Origin: Acetobacteraceae bacterium UBA6159
GTDB taxonomy: Bacteria > Pseudomonadota > Alphaproteobacteria > Acetobacterales > Acetobacteraceae
Assembly (NCBI GenBank): GCA_002422345.1
Contig: DIUL01000142.1
Span: 782 to 13,293 of the forward strand
Reading direction: 5' to 3'
DNA length: 12,512 bases
Shown here: positions 6,907 to 12,512 of the stretch, one piece after another
How the letters are laid out: each line of letters begins with the position of its first letter
How positions within the stretch are numbered: position 1 is the first letter of the stretch
Position numbers and translations under genes: made by a program
Notes under the pieces: model-generated
Database searches by the model: none
Seen by the model: only the letters and a program-made list of their open reading frames with translations
Told to the model about the DNA's origin: nothing

Positions 6907-7790
6907 GCGCGACCGAACTCGGCATCGTGCGTCCGGCCTCCGGCCTGACCGCCACGTTGCAGCACGCCCGCCACGTGATCACGGAAAACCCGGTCACCGG
7001 CGTCGCCTTCGCCCTATTCCTGGTGCTGATCCTGGCGGCAATCCTCGGCCCGTCGCTGGTGCCCTACGATCCGCTGGCGACCGACAGTTCCGCGTCTCTG
7101 CGTCCCCCCTCGGCGGCGCACTGGTTCGGCACCGACCAGTTGGGCCGCGACATCTTCAGCCGGGTCGTGGTGGCGACGCGGCTCGACATGATCATCGCGG
7201 TCAGTTCCGTCGCCGTGGTCTTCGCGGCCGGCGGATTGGCCGGGATATCCGCCGGATATTTCGGCGGCTGGACCGACCGGATCGTCGGCCGCCTCGCCGA
7301 CACGATCATGGCCTTTCCGCTGTTCGTCCTGGCCATGGGCATCGTCGCCGCCTTGGGCAACACCGTGACCAACATCGTCATCGCCACCGCGGTGGTGAAC
7401 TTCCCCCTCTATGCCCGCCTGGCCCGCGCCGAGGCCAATATCCGCCGCGACGCCGGCTTCGTCCTCGCCGCCCGCCTGGCCGGGAACACCGACGCGCGCA
7501 TCCTGCTGTTCCATATCCTGCCCAACATCCTGCCGATCATGGTCGTGCAGATGTCGCTGACCATGGGCTATGCGATCCTGAATGCCGCGGGCCTGTCCTT
7601 CATCGGCCTCGGTGTCCGCCCACCCACGCCGGAATGGGGGATCATGGTGGCCGAGGGCGCGGCCGGCATCATCTCCGGTGAATGGTGGGTCGCGCTGTTC
7701 CCCGGCCTGACCCTGATGGGCGCGGTGTTCTGCTTCAACCTGCTGGGTGACGGCCTTCGCGACATCGTCGACCCGCGGCGCCGCACATGA
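6903..7790 (+). CDS. ABC transporter permease, DppC/OppC type
   Basis: A 295-residue inner-membrane permease, partner of the DppB-type protein. It has an N-terminal helix at about 33-53, the family hallmark HWFGTDQLGRDIFSRV (73-88), a permease core, and an EAA loop at about 187-212 (VLAARLAGNTDARILLFHIL). It ends in LLGDGLRDIVDPRRR, the standard DppC ending. Length fits the family. The ATG at 6903 overlaps the preceding stop by ATGA, and GAGGA at 6891-6895 is well placed. With the DppB-type gene it forms the membrane channel through which the bound solute passes. Confidence 0.94.
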   Translation: MSATELGIVRPASGLTATLQHARHVITENPVTGVAFALFLVLILAAILGPSLVPYDPLATDSSASLRPPSAAHWFGTDQLGRDIFSRVVVATRLDMIIAVSSVAVVFAAGGLAGISAGYFGGWTDRIVGRLADTIMAFPLFVLAMGIVAALGNTVTNIVIATAVVNFPLYARLARAEANIRRDAGFVLAARLAGNTDARILLFHILPNILPIMVVQMSLTMGYAILNAAGLSFIGLGVRPPTPEWGIMVAEGAAGIISGEWWVALFPGLTLMGAVFCFNLLGDGLRDIVDPRRRT

Positions 7791-7798
7791 GGCCGGCC

Positions 7799-9421
7799 AT
7801 GGAAACCCTCCCGCTGCTGGACGTGCATGACCTGACGGTGGAATTCGCCACACGGCGTGGCGTCGTCCGCGCGGTGGAGCATGTCGATCTGTCCGTCCGG
7901 CGCGGTGAAATCCTGGGCATCGTCGGGGAGTCGGGCTCGGGCAAGTCGGTCACGTCCTATGCCGTGATGCGCATCCTCGACCGCGCCGGCCGCATCGCCG
8001 AGGGCAGCGTCACCTTCTCCGGCATGGACCTGCGGGACCTGCCGGAATCCGACATGCGCGACCTGCGCGGGCGCGAGATTTCGATGGTGTTCCAGAACCC
8101 CCGCGCCGCCCTGAACCCGATTCGCAAGATCGGCCGGCAGATCGAGGACGTGCTGCTGCGCCATGGCCAGTGTACGCGCGCCGACGCTCGCGCCAAGGCG
8201 ATCGCCATGCTCGACCGCGTCCGCATCGCCCGCCCCGAGGAACGCTACGACGCCTATCCGTTCGAGCTGTCGGGCGGGATGTGCCAGCGCGTGGTGATTG
8301 CCCTCGCCCTGGCCTGCCGCCCGCGTCTGCTGATCGCCGATGAGCCGACGACTGGCCTGGATGTCACGACGCAGAAGGCGGTGATGGATCTGATCGTGGA
8401 GCTGACACGGGAAAGCCGGATGTCGGCGATCCTGATCACCCATGACCTCGGCCTTGCCGCCGCCTATTGCGACAGCGTGATGGTGATGGAGAAGGGCCGG
8501 GTGGTGGAGGCGGCGCCGGCCGCGACGATCTTCTCCGCCCCCACGCATCCCTATACGAAACGTCTGCTGCGGGCGACGCCGCGCCCTGGGGCCACGCTGC
8601 GCGACCTGGTCATGGACCCGCCGCCCGAGACCGTCCCCGCCGCCATCCCCAAGACGGGCCGCCTGCTGGATGTGCGCGGCCTGGTGAAGACCTATGGTGC
8701 CGTCAACGCCGTGGACGGCATCGACCTGCATATCGACCGTGGTGAGAGCGTTGGCCTGGTGGGCGAGTCTGGCTGCGGCAAGTCCACGACATCGATGATG
8801 ATCATGCGGCTGCTCGATCCCTCCGACGGCAGCATCCATTTCGATGGGCAGGAGATCGCGGCAATCCCCGCCCGCGCCTTCCCGCGCCACCCGCTGCGCA
8901 AGCGAATCCAGATGGTGTTCCAGGACCCGACCGACAGCCTGAACCCGCGCTTCACCGCCGAACGCGCCATCGCCGATCCGATCCTCCGTATGGCCGACCG
9001 CATGGGCCGCGACGCCCTGCGCGCCCGGTGCGAGGATCTGGCCGGCCTGGTGGGCCTGCCGACGCATCTGCTGGACCGGTTTCCGCACCAGTTGTCCGGC
9101 GGGCAGAAGGCGCGCGTCGGCATCGCGCGGGCCATCGCGCTGAACCCTGACCTGGTGATCCTCGACGAACCGACCGCCGCGCTCGATGTTTCGGTGCAGG
9201 CCGTCGTGCTCAATCTTCTGGAGGAGCTGAAGATCTCCCTCGGCATGTCCTATCTTTTCGTCAGCCATGACCTGCATGTCGTCCGCCTGCTGTGCGACCG
9301 CGTCATCGTCATGCGGGCCGGCCGGATCGTGGAGCAGGGCACTGCCCAGCAGGTGCTGGAAGCCCCGACGGCGGACTACACGCGCGAACTGCTCGCGGCC
9401 GTGCCGCATCCGCCGGCCTGA
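7799..9421 (+). CDS. Double-domain ABC ATPase (DppD-DppF fusion type)
   Basis: About 540 residues with two complete nucleotide-binding domains that power the permease pair. Domain 1 has Walker A GESGSGKS (about 43-50), signature LSGGMCQRV (157-165), Walker B LLIADEPTTGLD and switch ITHD. Domain 2 has Walker A GESGCGKST (about 323-331), signature LSGGQKARV, Walker B LVILDEPTAALD and switch VSHD. Oligopeptide-family tails (PTHPYTKRLL; PTADYTRELL) follow each domain. Both sites keep the catalytic glutamate and histidine, so both look active. Single-chain DppD-F fusions are common in alphaproteobacteria. In domain 1 a cysteine replaces the usual arginine in the LSGGMRQR signature. The ATG at 7799 has GAGG six bases upstream; an in-frame ATG at 7787 overlapping the previous stop (ATGA) would add four residues and cannot be excluded. 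Confidence 0.94.
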   Translation: METLPLLDVHDLTVEFATRRGVVRAVEHVDLSVRRGEILGIVGESGSGKSVTSYAVMRILDRAGRIAEGSVTFSGMDLRDLPESDMRDLRGREISMVFQNPRAALNPIRKIGRQIEDVLLRHGQCTRADARAKAIAMLDRVRIARPEERYDAYPFELSGGMCQRVVIALALACRPRLLIADEPTTGLDVTTQKAVMDLIVELTRESRMSAILITHDLGLAAAYCDSVMVMEKGRVVEAAPAATIFSAPTHPYTKRLLRATPRPGATLRDLVMDPPPETVPAAIPKTGRLLDVRGLVKTYGAVNAVDGIDLHIDRGESVGLVGESGCGKSTTSMMIMRLLDPSDGSIHFDGQEIAAIPARAFPRHPLRKRIQMVFQDPTDSLNPRFTAERAIADPILRMADRMGRDALRARCEDLAGLVGLPTHLLDRFPHQLSGGQKARVGIARAIALNPDLVILDEPTAALDVSVQAVVLNLLEELKISLGMSYLFVSHDLHVVRLLCDRVIVMRAGRIVEQGTAQQVLEAPTADYTRELLAAVPHPPA

Positions 9422-9426
9422 TCGCC

Positions 9427-10128
9427 ATGGCTGCCCGCACCACCCACGCCGAACGGCTCCGCATCCAGATCGCCGATGAGATCGTGCGCGGCGATCTGCG
9501 CCCGGGCGTCGCGCTCGATGAAGTCTCCCTCGCCCGCCGTTTCGGCGTGTCCCGCACCCCGGTGCGGGAGGCTTTGCGCGAACTCTCCTCCGCCGGCCTG
9601 GTCAGCATCCAGCCGCATCGCGGCGCGGTCGTCACCCGTCCGGCGGCGAACGAGGTGGAGGACATGTTCGCCGTCATGGCCGAACTGGAAGCCCTCTGCG
9701 CCGGCCACGCGGCCGTGGCGATGACACCGACCGAACGGGGCGACCTCGCCGCGGTCCACGCGACCCTGCGCGACCTGATCCGCCAGGGCGACCCGCAGCA
9801 CTACCATGAGGTGAATGAGCGGTTTCACCACGCCATCTACCTCGGAGCGCACAACGCCTATCTGGCCGAGGTCACCCTGACCACCCGCAAGCGCCTGGCC
9901 CCGTTCCGGCGCGCGCAGTTCCGCACCGCCGGCCGCCTTGCGCTGTCGTATGAGGAACATGACCGCGTCGTCTCCGCCATCCAGCGCGGCGACCGTGCGG
10001 GGGCTGCCGCGGCGATGCGGGATCATATCGGCATCGTTCACTTCGCGTATGAGCATTACGCGCGGGAACTGGAACCACTGACACGGCCGAGGCTGGTGAT
10101 GCGTTCGGCGTTGGGAGAGCGCACATGA
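9427..10128 (+). CDS. GntR family transcriptional regulator, FadR/FCD subfamily
   Basis: A 233-residue regulator. The winged-helix DNA-binding domain covers about 8-72, with LARRFGVSRTPVREALREL (35-53) as recognition region and GLVSIQPHRGAVV as wing. The C-terminal FCD ligand-sensing domain (about 78-215) shows the expected metal-binding set: N130, H134 in NERFHHAIY, H178 in EEHD and H200 in RDHI. These proteins usually repress catabolic or uptake genes until a carboxylate-type effector binds. It lies inside the operon, 5 bases after the ATPase gene and overlapping the amidase gene by ATGA, so it probably controls its own operon and perhaps the divergent RraA-like gene; GATTG-N4-CAATC at 4155-4168 is a candidate site. 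The chosen ATG has a poor ribosome site, suggesting coupling to the upstream gene. Confidence 0.93.
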   Translation: MAARTTHAERLRIQIADEIVRGDLRPGVALDEVSLARRFGVSRTPVREALRELSSAGLVSIQPHRGAVVTRPAANEVEDMFAVMAELEALCAGHAAVAMTPTERGDLAAVHATLRDLIRQGDPQHYHEVNERFHHAIYLGAHNAYLAEVTLTTRKRLAPFRRAQFRTAGRLALSYEEHDRVVSAIQRGDRAGAAAAMRDHIGIVHFAYEHYARELEPLTRPRLVMRSALGERT

Positions 10129-11852
10129 CTGAAGACCCGATCGCCGCCGCCGAACGCGCGATCGCCGCCGACCTGGCGCATGACGACCGGGCGCTGTGGA
10201 TCACGCGCCTGCCCGACGCCGCCATCCGCGCCCGCGCCCGCACCCTTTCGGAAGAAGGGCCGCGGGGCCGTTCCCTCTGGGGCGTGCCCTTCGCGGTCAA
10301 GGACAACATCGACGTCGCCGGCCTGCCGACCACCGCCGCCTGCCCGGCATTTGCCTATACACCGGCCGAAGACGCGCCGGCGGTGCGGCGCCTGCTGGAC
10401 GCGGGGGCGCTGCTGATCGGGAAGACCAACCTCGACCAGTTCGCGACCGGCTTGGTCGGCGTGCGCAGCCCCTATGGCGTGCCGCGCAACGTGTTCGACG
10501 CGGATCGGGTGCCGGGCGGTTCATCCTCCGGGGCCGGCTGCGCCGTCGCCGCCGGGATCGTGACTTTCGCGCTGGGCACCGACACCGCCGGCTCGGGCCG
10601 CGTGCCCGCCGCCTTCGGCAACATCGTCGGGTTGAAGCCGACCATCGGCAGCGTCTCCGCCCGAGGCATGGTACCGGCCTGCCGATCGATCGACACGATC
10701 TCGGTCTTTGCCGGGTCCGTCGATCAGGCGATGGCGGTGCAGCGCGTGATCGCCGCGCCGGACTCGGCCGATCCTTACTCCCGCGCGGCGCCCTTCGCCC
10801 ATCTGCGCCGCTCGCCCTTGCCGCCCGCCTTTCGCGTCCGCTTCGCCGATCCGGGGGACCTCTGCGCGCCGGGGGTGGCCGAGGCGACCAGGGCGGTCGC
10901 CGCCTCCCTGAAGGCTGACCCGGTCGACATCACCCCGTTCCTCGAAATCGCGCGCCTGCTGTACGACGGCCCCTGGGTGGCCGAGCGGACGGCGGCGCTG
11001 GAGGACGTGTTGCGCGACCAGGCGGAGGCCCTGCATCCGGTGACCCGCGCGATCCTGGAGGGCGGGCAGACCCGGCGCACCGTCGATGCGTTCCACGCCT
11101 TCCACAAGCTCGCCCAGGTCCGGCGGCTCGCGGTGGAATTGTTTGCCTCCTGCGACGTCCTGCTGCTGCCGACCACGCCGTACTGCCCGACGCTGGCGGA
11201 ACTCGCGGCCGATCCGATCGGGCCGAACAGCCGGCTCGGGACCTATACGAACTTCGTCAATCTCTGCGACCTCGCCGCCATCGCCGTGCCCGCGGGCTTC
11301 GGTCCCGATGGGCTGCCGGTCGGTGTGACGCTGGTCGGGCCGGCCTGGTCCGAGGGACGGCTGGCGGCCCTCGCCGATCACATCCACCGGGCACGCGTGT
11401 CCACCCTCGGCGCGACCGGCCTGCCACTGCCCCCGCCCGCCGAACCCGATGCGTTGGCGGCCGACGAAACCGCCCTGTTCTGCGTCGGCGGCCACATGGC
11501 GGGCCTGCCGCTGAACGGACAGTTGCTGGACCTGGGCGCGCGATTCCTCCGCACCGCCTCCACAAGCCCGGCCTACCGCCTGCACGCCGTCGGCGCCCGC
11601 CCCGGCATGATCCGGGCCCCCAACGGTGCCGCCATCGCGGGAGAGGTCTGGGCCCTGCCCACCTGCGCGATCGGGGCGCTGCTCGCCCAGGTGCCCCCGC
11701 CGCTGGGTTTCGGGACCGTGGACCTCGATGACGGCCCTTGCCTCGGCTTCCTGGCCGAGACCGAGGGCGTCACCAACACCCCGGATATCACCGCGTTCGG
11801 CGGCTGGCGCGCCTGGATCGCCGCCGGCCGCCCTGGATCGGAGACCGCCTGA
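10125..11852 (+). CDS. atzF: Allophanate hydrolase (AtzF type), amidase signature family
   Basis: A 575-residue enzyme. The amidase domain (about 1-440) has the Ser-cisSer-Lys triad: K59 in FAVKDNID, S133 in GGSSSGAG, S157 in GTDTAGSGRVP. The spacings K to cis-Ser (74) and cis-Ser to nucleophile (24) equal those I recall for AtzF (K91, S165, S189), so this N-terminus is about 32 residues shorter. GSGRVPAAF and NIVGLKPTIGSVSARGMVPAC are characteristic of allophanate hydrolases. After residue 440 comes the separate C-terminal domain of that family, ending in DITAFGGWRAW. The enzyme splits allophanate, or the urea-1,3-dicarboxylate made by AtzE, to ammonia and CO2 in the cytoplasm. GGGAG at 10113-10117 is the ribosome site. 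No urea carboxylase is next to it; instead AtzG- and AtzE-like genes follow, pointing to the carboxybiuret route rather than urea amidolyase. Confidence 0.93.
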   Translation: MTEDPIAAAERAIAADLAHDDRALWITRLPDAAIRARARTLSEEGPRGRSLWGVPFAVKDNIDVAGLPTTAACPAFAYTPAEDAPAVRRLLDAGALLIGKTNLDQFATGLVGVRSPYGVPRNVFDADRVPGGSSSGAGCAVAAGIVTFALGTDTAGSGRVPAAFGNIVGLKPTIGSVSARGMVPACRSIDTISVFAGSVDQAMAVQRVIAAPDSADPYSRAAPFAHLRRSPLPPAFRVRFADPGDLCAPGVAEATRAVAASLKADPVDITPFLEIARLLYDGPWVAERTAALEDVLRDQAEALHPVTRAILEGGQTRRTVDAFHAFHKLAQVRRLAVELFASCDVLLLPTTPYCPTLAELAADPIGPNSRLGTYTNFVNLCDLAAIAVPAGFGPDGLPVGVTLVGPAWSEGRLAALADHIHRARVSTLGATGLPLPPPAEPDALAADETALFCVGGHMAGLPLNGQLLDLGARFLRTASTSPAYRLHAVGARPGMIRAPNGAAIAGEVWALPTCAIGALLAQVPPPLGFGTVDLDDGPCLGFLAETEGVTNTPDITAFGGWRAWIAAGRPGSETA

Positions 11853-12034
11853 TGCCGCCAGACGATGTTGACAAACTGATCGACGCCGGCACCGCTTTGC
11901 TGGGCATTCCGATCGAGCCGGAATGGCGCGAAGCGATCCGTGCCAACCTGCTCGTCACCCTGCGGCTGGCCGACACCGTGGACAAGTTCCCGCTGTCCGA
12001 CGAAGCCGACCCCGCCCCGGTATTCCGGGCATGA
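11852..12034 (+). CDS. atzG: AtzG-like small subunit (DUF4089, GatC-like)
   Basis: A 60-residue, mostly helical acidic protein beginning MPPDDVDKLIDAGTALLGI. The pattern of an N-terminal helix, an IPIEPEWREAI turn, the helix ANLLVTLRLADTVDKF and a tail ending DPAPVFRA matches the AtzG/DUF4089 family. In Pseudomonas sp. ADP, AtzG is a GatC-like partner required to make stable, active AtzE, the pair being derived from the GatCA transamidase. The start is supported by GGAG at 11840-11843, eight bases upstream, by the overlap with the atzF stop (TGATG) and by the ATGA overlap with the next gene. Family members are often missed in annotation because they are so short. The assignment rests on size, pattern and invariant position before AtzE. 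Confidence 0.85.
   Translation: MPPDDVDKLIDAGTALLGIPIEPEWREAIRANLLVTLRLADTVDKFPLSDEADPAPVFRA
12016..12029 (+). other. Small hairpin just before the atzE start
   Basis: CCCGG (12016-12020) and CCGGG (12025-12029) form a 5-pair stem with loop TATT, ending one base before the ATG at 12031. It covers the place of the ribosome site, and no clear Shine-Dalgarno sequence is seen otherwise. Ribosomes finishing atzG would open it, coupling AtzE to AtzG synthesis. In GC-rich DNA such a stem may be chance. Confidence 0.22.
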
Positions 12035-12512
12035 GCGCGGTTGCCTCCATCGAGGCCGCGCTGGCCCGCATCGCCGAACGGGACAAGGTCCTGAACGCCT
12101 TCACCGTCGTTACCGCCGATCGCGCGCGGGCCAAGGCGGCGGCCCTTGATGCGTCCCGCGCCGCCGGACGGGCGCCCTTGCCGCTGGAGGGGATGCCCTT
12201 CGCGGTCAAGAACCTGATCGACGTTGCTGGTCTGCCCACGCTGGCCGGTTCCCGCATCAACCGCGACCGCAAGCCGGCCGAGACGGACGCGACCCTGGTC
12301 CGCCGGCTGGAAGCCGCCGGGGCGATCCTGGTGGGCGCGTTGAACATGGGCGAGTACGCCTATGATTTTACGGGGGAGAACGTCCATGACGGCCCCTCCC
12401 GCAACCCCCATGACCCGACACGCATGACCGGAGGCTCCTCCGGCGGATCGGGTGCGGCGGTTGGTGGCGGGCTGGTGCCCCTGGCGCTGGGGTCGGACAC
12501 CAATGGCTCGAT
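12031..12512 (+). CDS. atzE: AtzE-type amidase (1-carboxybiuret hydrolase family), 3' end off the window
   Basis: The first 160 residues of an amidase-signature enzyme are visible. FAVKN carries catalytic K60, GGSSGGS carries cis-Ser S136, and the final complete codon is S160 in GSDTNGS, the expected nucleophile, 24 residues after the cis-Ser. The block ALNMGEYAYDFTGENVHDGP (103-122) is typical of the AtzE branch and differs from GatA and from the AtzF upstream. AtzE with AtzG deaminates 1-carboxybiuret to urea-1,3-dicarboxylate, which AtzF then breaks down. The ATG overlaps the atzG stop by ATGA. AtzE family members also occur in species without cyanuric acid genes, so the physiological substrate here may differ. 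The usual length is about 450-470 residues, so about two thirds lie past the right edge. Confidence 0.9.
   Translation, partial: MSAVASIEAALARIAERDKVLNAFTVVTADRARAKAAALDASRAAGRAPLPLEGMPFAVKNLIDVAGLPTLAGSRINRDRKPAETDATLVRRLEAAGAILVGALNMGEYAYDFTGENVHDGPSRNPHDPTRMTGGSSGGSGAAVGGGLVPLALGSDTNGS

Noticed and set aside
7568..9409. Long open frame on the minus strand (613 codons) opposite the ATPase gene.
   Set aside because: It mirrors a gene with full ABC ATPase motifs, and its translation is rich in Arg, His, Gln, Asp and Gly with no domain pattern, as expected for an antisense frame in GC-rich DNA.

Overview
The window is a GC-rich, densely coded stretch of a bacterial chromosome. Codon choice, short intergenic gaps, stop/start overlaps between genes and the protein families present (family 5 peptide-type ABC importer, FCD-type GntR regulator, AtzE/AtzF amidases, DHA2 exporter) suggest an alphaproteobacterium, perhaps of the Rhodospirillales/Acetobacterales type. 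That placement is an inference from gene style, not a phylogenetic result. No tRNA, rRNA, CRISPR array, insertion sequence or phage gene was seen.

Layout. The left edge cuts into hisF (minus strand, histidine/purine biosynthesis). Divergent from it is a metallo-beta-lactamase-fold hydrolase (674-1552), followed on the same strand by a DHA2-type multidrug efflux permease (about 1637-3184). That permease converges on a RraA-like aldolase/lyase-fold protein (minus strand, 3227-3952), with a strong hairpin between the two stop codons. The only gap over 300 bases is 3953-4282. It separates the RraA-like gene from a plus-strand operon that runs to the right edge. It holds a short AT-rich island, an inverted repeat and a near-perfect sigma-54 (RpoN) promoter.

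The operon from 4283 to beyond 12512 contains, in order: a family 5 substrate-binding protein with a Tat-like signal peptide, two DppB/DppC-type permeases, one polypeptide carrying two ABC ATPase domains, a GntR/FCD regulator, an allophanate hydrolase (AtzF type), a 60-residue AtzG-like GatC-fold subunit, and the N-terminal 160 residues of an AtzE-type amidase. Most junctions overlap by a few bases or lie within 5 bases, so the genes are probably co-transcribed and translationally coupled.

Reading. The operon combines an importer, a regulator and the last two amide-hydrolysing steps known from cyanuric acid degradation (1-carboxybiuret to urea-1,3-dicarboxylate/allophanate to ammonia and CO2). 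It sits behind a promoter class usually tied to nitrogen limitation. The best hypothesis is a nitrogen-scavenging island that imports a urea-like, biuret-like or ureido compound and strips its nitrogen. No ring-opening cyanuric acid hydrolase, biuretase or urea carboxylase is visible, so the real substrate is open. The divergent RraA-like enzyme shares the control region and may handle the carbon part of the substrate.
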